From Diabrotica undecimpunctata (Eukaryota > Arthropoda > Insecta > Coleoptera > Chrysomelidae): a DNA stretch of 64,000 nt. Below the pieces are notes generated by a model. The model saw only the letters and a program-made list of their open reading frames with translations, had not been told where the DNA came from and made no database searches. Shown in pieces: positions 29,566 to 41,398 of the stretch. Location of the stretch: assembly GCF_040954645.1 (NCBI RefSeq), contig NC_092806.1, forward strand, positions 78,677,141-78,741,140, given 5' to 3'. Position 1 is the stretch's first letter; each line of letters begins with the position of its first letter. The translations under genes were made by a program, and so were the position numbers.

Positions 29566-32500
29566 TCGAACTCAATTCGTATTCAGATAAAAAAGAACTT
29601 CCATATATCGAAATTAAAAATCCTCCCCTTAAACTTCTTCTTGATACAGGGGCAACCAAATCATTTCTTAACCCCGAAATTGCATCCAAATATTATAAAA
29701 ATGCTATCAAACATGAACCGTTTGTAGTCAGTTCAATATTTCAAAACCATTCACAGGAATATTGTGCCGAAATTCCAATCTTCCCAGAATTTAACTCTAA
29801 TATTAATTTAAAATTCTACCTTTTTAAATTCCATAAAACATTTGATGGTCTTATCGGCCTCGATAACTTAAAACTTCTACAAGCAAATCTTAATTTCCCA
29901 GCATCCACACTAACTACAGCACACTCAGTTCTCACAATCTTTTATTATGAAACCAACAAAACACAATTTTATACAATTCAATTGGAACCCAGAACAATCA
30001 CACAAGTAAGACTTCCAGTAAAACAAACAAAAGGCACCATACTTATACCAAAACAAGAAATACAAGGGGCAACTCTAAGAGAAACTCTCAGTGAAGCCTG
30101 CAATCAGCTAGCATGGACCAAAATGATCAACAATACTGATGAACCTATTCAAGTAGCACTCACCGATCCTGTTAGAAGCAATCCAATAGATCTTCATTAA
30201 TATCACTTGTATACCTCGGACATCATTTCAATGGAAACAGAAACAAGAATAGATAGCGATTCTCTCATCAGAACAGATCATCTAAGTCCAGAAGAAGAGA
30301 TGCACATCAGACGTTTATGCAGAAAATTTGCAGATATATTCCATAATCCTGATGATACTTTAACATTTACAAATCAAATAAAACACCACATACGAACAAG
30401 GGATGAAGTCCCAGTTTTCACAAAATCATATCGATATCCACACGTACATCGAGAAGAGGTTCAAAAACAGATCACATCAATGCTGGACCAAGGCATCATC
30501 AGACCAAGTCAATCACCCTGGTCATCTCCAATTTGGGTCGTACCAAAAAAACCAGACGCCTCTGGAAAAATTAAACGGAGAATCGTAGTCGATTACAGAA
30601 AGATAAATGAGAAGACTATAGACGATAGGTATCCCATTCCAAATATCACGGACATCCTTGATAAACTCGGACGCTGTCAATACTTTTCCACCCTCGATCT
30701 AGCCAGTGGATTTCACCAAATAGAAATGGCAGGGGAAGATATACAGAAAACATCATTTAACGTGGAAAATGGCCGTTATGAATACCTTAGAATGCCTTTT
30801 GGTTTAAAGAATGCACCCTCTACATTCCAGAGAATAATGGACAATGTGCTTAAAGGACTCATAGGAGAAATCTGCCTAGTATACATGGATGACATAATCG
30901 TATACTCAACCTCACTTCAGGAACATATGGTCAACCTTAAGAAAATATTTGAAAGACTACGAGAAACTAGGTTCAAGATACAGATAGACAAATGCGAATT
31001 TTTAAAAAAAGAAGTTGAATTCTTGGGCCACGTCGTAACTCCTGAAGGAATAAAACCAAATCCAAGCAAAATTAAAGCCATCATAGACTATCCCATACCA
31101 AATACTACCAAGCAGATTAGAGGATTTCTAGGACTACTTGGATATTACAGAAAGTTCATTAAAGATTTCGCAAAAATAACAAAACCACTCACCTCATGTT
31201 TAAAGAAAGATGCTAAGATATAACACAGAACAATTCCTAAACTGTATCAAAATCTGCAAAAACCTGTTAACCAACGAACCACTTCTACAATATCCGGATT
31301 TTACGAAGCCTTTCAATCTCACCACAGATGCAAGCAACTTTGCTATAGGCGCTATCCTGTCACAGGGTCCTGTAGGACAAGACAAACCCATTGCATATGC
31401 ATCAAGAACACTGAACGAGACCGAGCTTAAATATTCTACCATCGAAAAGGAAATGCTTGCAATCGTATGGGCTACTAAATATTTTCGACCTTATTTATTT
31501 GGAAGGAAGTTTAAAATTCTCTCCGATCATCGACCACTTCAATGGCTATTCTCTTTAAAAGATCCGAACTCGAAACTTGTTAGATGGAGACTAAAACTCG
31601 AAGAATTCGATTATGAAGTCATATACAAAAAAGGAAAATCCAATACGAACGCTGATGCATTATCCCGTGTCGAAATCCACACTAAAGAAGTAAATACCAT
31701 TGACGAACATGTAGAAGAAATAATCAGTCTATTATCCAGAAAAGAAGATGACAACATATCTATGATCAACCATCCAAACTCAGTATGTGATCCAGATGAA
31801 GAAGATCCTATGGTTAACTTAGACGAAATTATCAAAGAAAAACAAACATCCGGCCTAACTGCAGAAGAAATGAAAGTAATAGACGAACTTCTACAAGAAG
31901 AAAACCAAAAGATTGACAGTCAGCCAACAAAATCGCTATACCAACAAGACAACAACACAGATGGTACCCAGCATTCTACAGAGGAAAACCCAATACTCGG
32001 AATTCCAATCAGCGAAAGACCATTGAACTGTTACAACAACCAAATCATATTCAAATTGGTAAATTACAATCCTGCAAAACCTATAACAGAACAGTGCTTC
32101 CTAACAAAGAAAAGAATGCACGTCCAACTAGATAAAAACGACCTGAAAAACGATATTTTTAATTTCTTCAAGAACTACGTCGATACAAAAAAGAAATATG
32201 CCATCCTATTCGAAACTGATGAACTCTACCAGTCTGTCTGCAACATACTTCGAGAAACATTCAAGAATTCTGCATTTGATCTTGTAAAATGTAACAATTT
32301 ACTTGAAGATATAAGCAGTCCAGAAAGACAGAAAACCATCGTACAAGACTATCACTAAGGAAAGACAAATCATAGAGGAATTAATGAAACAGAAATTCAA
32401 ATCAGAAAACATTATTACTGGCCAACGTTGAAAAAGGATATAGAAGATTATATTAATCTCTGCGATACTTGTCAAACCAACAAATACGACAGAAATCCAG

Positions 32501-33270
32501 AAAAACCGAAGTTTATGTTAACTCCAACACCAACGAAACCACTGGAAATTGTTCACATAGACACATTTCAAGCAGCAGGACAAAAATTCCTTACCATCAT
32601 CGACGCATTTTCAAAATACGGTCAAGCGTACCCAATAGAAGGATCAAACGCGATTAACATCTTAAACGCATTCCTGCTATTCATCACCCACCATGGACTA
32701 CCACATATGATAATTTCTGATAGTGGAACTGAATTTAAAAATGGACTTGTTCAAGAATTTGTGGACACTCACAAGATCGTAATACACTACACAACACCTG
32801 ATAACCCGCAATCCAATGGAATGATCGAACGCTTTCACTCCACAATCATCGAGCATCTTCGAATATTAAAAGAAAAAAAGAAAACACTTAACATAAAAGA
32901 CCAGATGCTATACGCCATTATGGCATACAACAATTATATTCACTCAGCTACCAAACAGAAGCCCATCAACGTCCTTAATGGTCACATAGATGCTCAAGAT
33001 CCATTCGATATTGACATTAATAGAACATTGATAAATAATTACACAGGAGCACAGATTGAAAACAAAAGAGATGTATAAAGAAATAAATAAGAAATTGCAA
33101 GAGAGCAAACAGAAAAACATTCAAAAGATAAACGAAAAACGACACTCTCCGATAGCATATAAACCCAGCACGAAAATATACACTCGAAAAACAGTAAAAC
33201 GAAACAAACTGCTCCCCAGATTTTCACCTAAAATAGTCCAAAAAAACAATCCTGTTACATACTGTTGATA
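29562..33270 (+). pseudogene. pol: Element 2 Pol with stops and frameshifts
   Basis: Protease LLLDTGATKSFL lies near 29637-29672. An in-frame TAA at 30198-30200 interrupts the protease-RT linker. RT follows at 30207-31223: [47 protein letters not shown] and [11 protein letters not shown] frameshift near 31215 leads into RNase H ([35 protein letters not shown]). A second TAA at 32356-32358 lies inside the integrase zinc domain (HRGINE..CDTCQ). The integrase core follows to 33078 (IVHIDTF, ISDSGTEFKNGL, NGMIERFHS), and a further shift leads to the basic tail at 33056-33267. Two stops and two shifts make it inactive. Confidence 0.88.
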
Positions 33271-33289
33271 CCCAAGATACTACGGTGCA

Positions 33290-33666
33290 TAAGAAAAATA
33301 TTAAACATCAACCACCAATAAAAACTAACCGCAAAAATACTTTACAGATGTATCTCAGTAACAGCCCAAGAAGTGAAAATCCAGGACCTTCGAGACAATC
33401 AAGGGATCCTCCCAGTTAAGCTTGGAGAAGCCAGAATCCAAACCAGCACCCATGATTTCATCCACTATTTCCAATTGGAACCAATAGCACAGGAAATCGA
33501 AACATTGGCATATCAATATCAAACTACAACTACAGCTATAGAAAATGGACTAAGTCAGCCGTACTTCTACAGTCTACAGAACCTCGACAAAACATTGCAG
33601 TATCTTCTTAAAACAGCCCAAGAGAAACTCGACTCAGTTTATCCAGCAACCAAAAATAAAAATTAG
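33290..33666 (+). pseudogene. env: Element 2 env, N-terminal remnant
   Basis: The open stretch at 33373-33666 gives GILPVKLGEARIQTSTHDFI, followed by a helix-rich segment (EPIAQEIETLAYQYQ, LDKTLQYLLKTAQEKLD). This order resembles the start of the membrane-fusion subunit region of insect errantivirus Env proteins. It ends at a stop and the central Env is deleted. Assignment rests on position (after integrase, before the LTR) and general pattern. Confidence 0.55.
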
Positions 33667-33766
33667 TCTTCAAGGGGAAAATCCAACAGTAAAGCCTCTA
33701 AAATTAGATAGAATCCAGTTAGATGAACTACATAAACTCTCAACGGAAGAAGAAAGACTCCAACCC

Positions 33767-33982
33767 GTGTCTTTAAAAACAATGGACCATTACCATCTAT
33801 GGACACCACCAATATATATCCTGGCAACAGCCCTTATCATTATTTTGGTTTACAAATTACGAGAGATATGGAAAAAGAAGACAACCGAAGAAGAAGATAC
33901 AGCCGATCCAGAATCCATACCTTCAGTTTTGTTCATCCCTCACAAAACTTCCCAAGGGGATGGAGAAATTACGGTGCAGTAA
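33767..33982 (+). pseudogene. env: Element 2 env, transmembrane C-terminus
   Basis: One hydrophobic helix (WTPPIYILATALIIILVYKL) is followed by a basic and acidic cytoplasmic tail. The stop codon is at 33980-33982, inside the 3' LTR that begins at 33967. Ending env inside the 3' LTR is usual in errantiviruses. With the N-terminal remnant this shows an internal env deletion. Confidence 0.6.
33953..33966 (+). promoter_or_regulatory. Polypurine tract of element 2
   Basis: AAGGGGATGGAGA stands directly before the 3' LTR. Confidence 0.6.
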
Positions 33983-34157
33983 CCCCGGAGGTCAGCAAAC
34001 CCAATCAACAGTTTTGTCAGCATTTAATTTTTATATAAAAAAAATAGTATTGTAATTAAATTCAGTTATTTTCAATCAATAAAGCAGTGCAGTATAGTTG
34101 TAAAAGTTAATAAAGGGTCTTTTTAAAAAGTACCTTCGTGAGTTTAAACCTTTAAGT
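33967..34157 (+). repeat. Element 2 3' LTR
   Basis: 191 bp; differs from the 5' LTR by one visible substitution in an A-run. Followed by CACA. Confidence 0.9.
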
Positions 34158-34410
34158 CACACGATACCTATTAATCTCTCTACTACTAGAGTTATTGTAA
34201 AGAGCCTCTTAGAGATTATAAAGCAGCTGGGTCTTAATGAACATCTCTATACGACCATGCAAAAAGCAGTTCAGCAACATTTAGATGCGTCAGAAAATTT
34301 TTGGGAGAGACTCCGACGTATCAAGTCACATAAGGCTCGATAACACGGAAATAATCTCACCAAAGCTCAATCCTTTTGCTACCGTAGGTATCTGGGATGA
34401 GGGAATTTTC
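34158..34410 (+). pseudogene. RLE-type LINE copy 6, second segment (3' end)
   Basis: Resumes the sequence broken at 27720: ACGATACCTATTAATC, TTAATGAACATCTCTATACG, GAAAATTTTTGGGAG and ATCTGGGATGAGGGAATTTT match copies 1 and 5. Confidence 0.72.
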
Positions 34411-37400
34411 CACTTAGATGATCTCCGGAATGAAAAGGTTTTAACTCCGGAAACTAATACAGAATTGCAAAGTTATACGGTATCTATGCAAAACAAAATA
34501 AGCTATGCTTATAAAAAATCCTGTCCGATAAGGATGGTTCAGGAAAGTCGCAAAACCGGTGGTGCACTGAAGTAGAATAACTTTTAACGGCTTTTAATAG
34601 AACAAAAGGCATCAAACTCAAAGAGGATTGGGATTTTTAGCAATCAAACCTCAGAGGGTTTAAGAAAGTCTGCAGACAAAAACAATGAGCTGCTTGAAGA
34701 GCCTACTGCAAGAAATTCGAAGATTTTCCGCAGGCTTCCAGGCTACAGAAAACGCTCTTAATGGACCCACAACAGCATATTAACATATTAACAAAAGAAG
34801 ATGGAAGCAAAACTTGGAGACAAAAGATGGAAGCGAAATTGCTGAGCTCCTGATAAAAACAAACTTTCCCGGTTCTAACGCCTCAACAGCACCAAACTGT
34901 ATGGAAGAAATAATCATACCCTTACCGAATGACTGACATCTTACCAGAACAATGATTAGTGAGGGAAAGGTAAGATTGGCCATATCGTGCTTTACTTCTT
35001 TTAAGACGCCAGGGCCTGACGGCATATTTTCAGCCCTACTACGGTGGGGACTGGATATCCTTCTGCCGCACTTTGTGGAAATGTTTAAAGTCTACTTGGT
35101 TTGAGTTGTATAACTAGGAAGTGGAGAGAGTTATGTGTGGTCTTCATACCAAAAACAGGTAGGATATACTAGATCCCACCAAATATCAATTAACCTAACA
35201 TCGTTTCTCTTAAAAACGATGGAAATGCTATGTGAGAGGTACATAAGGGATGAAGTTCTGGTTCACAACTCACTTCACCCAAATCAGCATGCATATCCAT
35301 GAAAGATCTACCGATTCTGCACTGCATCAAGTAGGGGATGAATTAAAAGATCGCTGGATAATAAAGAATCCATCATAGGTATATTTAAAAACATTGAGGA
35401 AGCGTTTGATAAGACTACATTCCCAACTATCACCCTAAAACTCAATGTCAGGAATGTTCCCCTGGCCGTGGGCGAATGAATATTCAGTATGCCCCCTAAT
35501 AGAGCAGTAAGCATAAACGTTTCTGTTTATGCTTATTGCTTATTATTCATTTAAAGACATGGTTACGAGGAAGGGTCCTCAGGGAGAAGTGCTATCAACA
35601 CTCCTATAAAACATATTTCTAGATACTCTGGTTACAACTCAGCAACAGGTTCTACACAATAGCCTACGCAGACGATAATGCTGTTCTGCAAAGAGGTAAG
35701 TTTAAGAACACACGATGTGAGGGATTACAAGTTGCTTTTAGACTAATAGAAAAATAGATGCAAGGAACACTTACTATTTATAGTTAGGACGGATATAGAA
35801 CTCTTCAACCGACCTAAATCCTAATAAGACGGAGATGGTCCTCTTCATCAGAAACAGAAGAATCGCAGACTTATTACCCCCAAGGATTCTAAACTCCAGT
35901 CTAAATTTTTCTGACGAGAAGAAATATCTGGCTATTATCCTTGACAGGAAGTTAACTTAAAACTCCCGCTTAGATGGTAAACGGGGTTACAGGCAACAAC
36001 GATCAACAAACTAAACCATATTCAGCGGAGAGATTGCCTAAATATAACAGGTGCCTTGAAAATAACACCAACTACTGCAATGAAGTTGCTCATTGGCAAC
36101 ACCCCTCTATACATACATTATGTCAAAGACGTGGCGCTGGTGACAATGATGCGACTGCGCTTAGCAGGTGCAAACTATGTTGTGGGAATGAAACAATTAA
36201 GATTTCGTTTTTGGTGGGAAGAGTTGGATGGACTACCCCTACTACAGACAGGCTGCGACTCAATTAAAACTAAGTTTGTTTTTGACAAACCCTACATAAT
36301 CGAAACAAGAGAGTATAGGGAGTTATTGTTCTGAAGCTATTTTCTTGTGGCATTTTAAATTAATTACTATTTAAATGGGAATAAGCCACAATTAAAGGTT
36401 AAAATACATTTACTGACGTTTCAATTTCCACTTGGGAAATCGTTCTCAAAATACAAACATTAGTAAATTAGTCAATTTACTAATGTTTGTATTTTGAGAA
36501 CGATTTCCGAAGTGGAAATTGAAACGTCAATAAATGTATTTTAACCTTTAATTGTGGCTTATTCCCATTTAAATAGTAATTAATTTATAGGGAGTTAAAC
36601 GTGGCAAATCCATATTGTATATACACCGATAGCTTCAAAATGGCGGGGAGAGCTGGATGTGCTACCCCTGTTATAAGCAGGCTGCAATTCAATTAAATCT
36701 AAGTTTGTATTTGACAAACCCTACAAAATTGAAACAAGAATACGATATAAATAAAGGCAATCGCATTGCCGACCAACTAGCTAGGAAGGCGGCAGGCCTA
36801 AGACTCTTAGGTCCTGGGAATCTTTTTTGTTGGTCAACTACAATAATCGCGGACATTGTCAAATGTCACTCCCACGCACAAACTGTAAAAATATGGAACG
36901 AATGGAAAGGATGTATACTTGCCAAGGTAACACTGAATAACCTTATAAAGTCAGCATCAAAGAAGTACTTGGGAAGGACCACGGAAAACCTACGCTTAAC
37001 AGTTGGTTTTTTAACTGGTCATTGTCAACTAAGCAAGCACCTTCACACACTGGGGTTAGTAGACACACCTCTTTACAGGAAGTGTGAACGAGAAGACAAA
37101 ACTATAGAGAATGTCCGATGTGAATGTCCGGAGTAATCGTCAATAAGAGAGTACGCATTCGGCGAGGCCCTGGCCTACACCTGTTCAAATAAGAGAGATG
37201 TCCGCTGGTGAATTGTCCACCTTCCTAAAAATGGCAGGATGAACAATAAGTTAAGGACAACAGCTCCTTGAAAGGATGCATAATTTGTCAATTGTGGCCT
37301 AAATACTGTGGGATTTGACTCGTCGTTCCTACTCTACAGATAGCGGCAGCCCTCCTTTTAGCCAAACTAGAGTTAGTTTTTCGTGGACATCAGGAAGAAA

Positions 37401-37440
37401 CCACAACTAGTGACCGTGGAAATTTTATGGAACTTTTGAA
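34411..37440 (+). pseudogene. I-like LINE with RNase H, decayed, carrying a MITE
   Basis: Linker text (KISYAYKKSCPIRMVQESRK) precedes the RT: CFTSFKTPGPDGIFSALLRW at about 34989-35048, NLTSFLLKTMEMLCERYIRD at about 35190-35250, GIFKNIEEAFDKTTF at about 35375-35420 and IAYADDNAVL at about 35655-35690. After the thumb comes RNase H: YCIYTDSFKMAGRAGC at about 36612-36660 and NRIADQLARKAAGL at about 36760-36800. A Cys/His tail (LYRKCEREDKTIENVRCEC) ends at 37136. The palindromic MITE 36326-36585 splits the RT-RNase H linker. A segment at 36655-36730 repeats 36230-36305 within the RNase H, a later rearrangement. Stops are numerous. RNase H after RT is diagnostic of I-type and some R1-type LINEs. 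Confidence 0.75.
36326..36585. mobile_element. Palindromic MITE with 12-bp target duplication
   Basis: Arms of about 115 bp are near-perfect reverse complements around AGTAAATTAGTCAATTTACT (centre about 36471). One side carries 32 extra bases (TTGTTCTGAAGC...CATTTTA) not mirrored on the other. TATAGGGAGTTA flanks both sides (36314-36325 and 36586-36597), and removing the insert restores the I-like LINE text. The same family is split at 6778/15262. Confidence 0.8.
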
Positions 37441-37529
37441 AGGTCTTATAATTATTAGTCCTGTAAATATAAACAGAACCAAATATTTAAACAACGTACT
37501 CTTACAAAATCCAATTTTTAGTTTTTAAT

Positions 37530-37970
37530 TGTAACCCACATCTAAATGCAAAACTTTAATTAAATGGAGTCCAAATTAAAACAGTTCACAAAATTACATA
37601 TTTGGGAACTATCATAACGGTCCGACTGCATCCAGACATAGAAATAAAACGCAGAATGGCAATGACTAAAACTACTTTTATGAAAATGAAGTCCTTTGCA
37701 ATACTCATCTCAGTTTAGAACTAAGACAAAGAATGGTTAAGTGCTATATTTGGTCTGTACTTTTGTATGAAACAGAAGTGTGGACATGGAAAGTATCACG
37801 AATAAACATAATTAAAGCATTGCAAATATGGATTCATAGACGGATGTTAAAGATGCCTTGAACAACAAGAAAAATAATAGCAAAATCCTTAAAGGCAAAA
37901 TAAAAGGCCTTAAAAACATTCATTAATGGATACAGATATCAAATGCAGAACAATTATATTATGTAGCAGA
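37530..37970 (+). pseudogene. RTE-like LINE 4, C-terminal RT fragment
   Basis: YLGTIITVRLHPDIEIKRR, then LELRQRMVKCYIWSVLLYE (with one shift), TEVWTWKV and IWIHRRMLKMP match the region after the RT active site in RTE-type LINEs. No RT palm; at least two stops. Confidence 0.6.
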
Positions 37971-38089
37971 GGATCAAGAAGCCTTGGCAATGGTGATTGC
38001 CAAAGTCAGATAATTTTGATATGGCACGTAAAGAAGAAGACACTCTGAATTAAGAATTACGATTCATTTTCTATAATTAACGGGTATTA

Positions 38090-38360
38090 GAATGTTTAGA
38101 GAATACATTAAAGAAATCCTACAGATGCATTTAATAATTTGCAAATGTTCTACCCGGATTTGAAAACTGACTGACAACGTTTGAAGAATAAACTGCAGCT
38201 GATCGCAGCTTCAGCAACGATAACCATTCCATTCACAAGTGTGTCTCGATAGAACGGAGGTTTTCGTACCTCAAGAGGATACAAACGTACCAGCGCAACA
38301 CAATGACGGAAGATAAACTTTCTAATATATCAAAAATTTTCTGTCACACCAAGTCTGTTT
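38090..38360 (+). pseudogene. hAT transposase C-terminal (dimerisation) fragment
   Basis: IAASATITIPFTSVS, then after a 1-nt loss ERRFSYLKRIQTYQRNTMTE and DKLSNIS match the hATC motif ERxFSxLKxIKTxxRNxMxExRL. Upstream frames give REYIKEILQ and FYPDLKT. The rest of the transposase is missing. Confidence 0.65.
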
Positions 38361-38502
38361 TACTAAAGTATGTATTGTGTTTAGATCTAATTAGATCTTG
38401 CAACTATTGTTTTAAAAAGGATCCTTCTCTACTGACTTTTGTGAGTAGGTATTGGAATTCGATGAGGGATTGTAGTTAAGTAAGTTAGAAATAGAAATGA
38501 AA

Positions 38503-38671
38503 AGTGGGAAAGTAGGATACGAATTAGTTACGTTAGGATCATAGACATATAATACCTAGACTGTGCGCTCCAATGTAAACCTGTTTTCCAAGTGCGACAG
38601 AGAAGAAAGATGCAAGAAAAAAGAAAGTAGTCCTTGCATCTCTTTTTAATCGATCACGTAATCTTCCCACT
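38503..38671 (-). mobile_element. AGTGGGAAGG-type MITE, copy 1
   Basis: 169 bp with inverted ends AGTGGGAARG. Shares AAGAGATGCAAGGACT, GCGC..CAGTCTAGGTATTATA and other words with copies 2 and 3. Confidence 0.65.
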
Positions 38672-38682
38672 ACCAAACTTTG

Positions 38683-39332
38683 TAATTAGATTATTTATCA
38701 CATAAAAATGTGTATATTTCTAAATAATCGAAACTATTAAATTTTATCTTAAATTGAATCAAAATCCGTACAACAAATACATAATCTTAAAAATCAATTT
38801 TTTTTTATTGTTTGTAATATTTTCTTTACGATTTTGCCGAGTCACATCTTTCAGAAAAAAGAATTAATAATAAAAAACATTTAAAAACTTACACTAGGAT
38901 ACTGTTTGGAACATTTCTAGTTGGCATAATATCTTTTTTGCGCTGTCTATGTTTTTAATCGAAATTAATAAAATCATTCGAATGAAAATATTCACTGCAT
39001 ATAGGTGCATTATTGAAAGAGATTGTTTTTACAACTACACTAATCCATTTGTTGCATAATTCTTCTGACTTAGGAAATGTGAATTACATAATAATTGATT
39101 ATATTTATATTAAAAATTAAACGAACTAGAAATACTGTTTTGTTAATATTGTTCAAGAATATCAATTGCTCGCTTAAAGAATGATCCATTATTATATTAT
39201 GTATACTTGATTGTTCTTTTCTACAAACGCAACACTTCTTTATTATTTTCAAATTCCAGTACATATATTACTCGATAAAATATTTAGTTATACGTATTGT
39301 TATAAATAAAGATAATGTTTTACATGTTATGT
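38683..39332. other. AT-rich DNA, nothing recognised
   Basis: No domain text or structure. Confidence 0.5.
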
Positions 39333-39547
39333 AGTGGGAAGGTAACGTGGTCGATAAACCCCGCTCATTAGAAAGAGATGCAAAGACCGCTCACATCTTT
39401 TTTCTCTTTTGCTCTTGTGGAAGGGACTTAGATTGATGGGCGCAGCTAATTATTATATGTGTATGGTTAGGATAGCTTACGTAAAGCTAGATTAGTTTAG
39501 CACAGTTTAGGTCACACCATAGACTATAATACACTGACCTTCCCACT
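39333..39547 (+). mobile_element. AGTGGGAAGG-type MITE, copy 2
   Basis: 215 bp, begins AGTGGGAAGGTAACGTG and ends CACTGACCTTCCCACT, giving 11-bp inverted termini. Confidence 0.7.
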
Positions 39548-39561
39548 AAAGATTGTTTGGT

Positions 39562-39705
39562 AGTGAAAAGGTATCGCCGTGAATACGCCTCATTCTTTAG
39601 AAAGAGATGTAAGGACTGCTCGTATGGGTAACACATGGGTAATGAGTTTAGGTTGCAGAGCGCAGTCTAGGTATTATATGTCTGCGGGTCAGAAAGGATT
39701 TGCTT
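39562..39705 (+). mobile_element. AGTGGGAAGG-type MITE, copy 3, eroded
   Basis: Starts AGTGAAAAGGTATCGCC and shares AGAAAGAGATGTAAGGACTG and GCGCAGTCTAGGTATTATAT with copies 1 and 2; the right end is worn. Confidence 0.6.
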
Positions 39706-40780
39706 CACATCGTTTAAAACTCGCGAGCCGCCACTACATATGGTAAATACTTACTTATGTGATTACAGAAAACTATGAATTCAAGCATACCTTTGAACTT
39801 TTTCATATACAATAAAAAAAGAAAAAAAGCTTAACTTTAGCCAGAAAAGTACATCATTTGCCAGAGGCGAAGTAAGGTAACTAATAAATTTTGTTTTGAC
39901 TGTTTTGAGTTAAAATTCCATAGATTATCTACTAAATAATTTTGAGTAAAATTAAAATAAACTTACTTTTTCTAGCATTCAAATTTCAGTTTAATTTTTT
40001 TGCCTAGAGATTAGTAAAGATGTCTTGTGGATATATTACTCTTTTAATACATTTCTAAGCTAGCAAATAAATATAAACCTACATATTATTCATATATTTT
40101 TAAAACAAGATCTAAAAGAATTATTAAAATGAAAAGAAATTCGTTACATCATGTTTTATATTGACATTAAGATACAACACTGCTATTTTAAGAAAATGCA
40201 ATATACCTAATCAAATATTCATCATTTTCATAGAGCATGACATCCGGTATCAACTAAACAGATCTTGACCGCAAACTACAGCAAACTAATAATTACTAGT
40301 GTGCAAACGTTCAAATATGAGTGGTCACACATTTTAGTTTTACAACTATTATACCTACTCAAAAGTAAACCATAATATTGATAATAATAAATAAATAAAA
40401 AAAAATAAATTATATGATTAGTTTTGTTTGAAACGGCCCCAAAAATGTCGTTAGCGAGGGTAAATAGGTCGTTCTTCAATAATCTATTTTTATTAACTTC
40501 TTTAACTGAACTTCAACTGACCAGATAGCTAATACTAAATATTTAATACATGAGAATACACCGATATGTATTGTAATAAAAATTACATTTTCTGTTGTGA
40601 GTTGACGTTTCAATTTCAAATCCGAAAATCTTTTCAAAAAAAAATTCTGAAATACTGTTGAAAAATGATAACCTACAAATGACGGATAAGATATTAAAGC
40701 TTTAATATTGGCATTGTATTAATTTTTATCTATAAAATGCAGAGCGAATCGTCAGGACACGAAGTATCTCGTCGCCACTA
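39706..40780. other. AT-rich DNA, nothing recognised
   Basis: No gene or repeat seen; short open frames lack motifs. Confidence 0.5.
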
Positions 40781-41398
40781 TCTTATATACTAAAACGCTA
40801 AGCCCTTTTCTTGTCCATCACTTTACTCAAAAACCATATTAGATAATTAAAATATTTTTTCGGAATATTATTAGTATTACGTATGAGATTGTCAAGATAT
40901 ACTTTTGATACAAAAATTCACTTCCGGTTTTGAGATGACCGGAAGTTAAAATTTACTTTAAGTTTTAGATCCCATAATGTATATATGGATCGAAAGGTCT
41001 CGTCGAGACGAATCTAAATATGTACTTCCGGTTGCGATCCGACACCGGAAGTGACCCGAAACGCGCATAAAACGTCAAGATAGAGCAAATCTGATACCGG
41101 ATTCGTGATCAGCGTGCAAAATTAACTGCTAAATGATATCCATGTCGACATTTGATGAACTAAAAATTGCATTCCGGTTTTGAGGTCGACTTCCGGTTTC
41201 GTTTTTATTAGTCAAATCAATAGAGAATTCAACGTAGAGTTCAAAAATGTAAGTTCACGAAATTATCATTTATAGTTTTTGAGTTATTGATAAAAATATT
41301 TTTACTTCCGGTCATTGTATATATTGTATATTTTTCTCGCAAAATAAAAAATTCATTTAAAAAACTCGATGTCGAGTTGGTCCGCTAATTTATACTAG
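40781..41398 (+). mobile_element. Nonautonomous Helitron candidate
   Basis: Starts TCTTATATACTAAAACGC after an A (40780) and ends CTAG before a T (41399), the A/T target rule of Helitrons. A hairpin AACTCGA-TG-TCGAGTT (41363-41378) stands 16 nt before CTAG. The interior holds repeated ACTTCCGGT/ACCGGAAGT words at about 40921, 40940, 41028, 41048, 41190 and 41308. No Rep/helicase frame. Confidence 0.6.

Larger units (their letters stand above)
27717..34161 (+). mobile_element. Ty3/gypsy element 2 (errantivirus-like), env-deleted, pol broken
   Basis: Two 191-bp LTRs that differ at about one base, a 4-bp CACA duplication, gag, a pol interrupted by two stops and two frameshifts, and the two ends of an env gene. 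Young by LTR identity but no longer autonomous. Confidence 0.88.
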
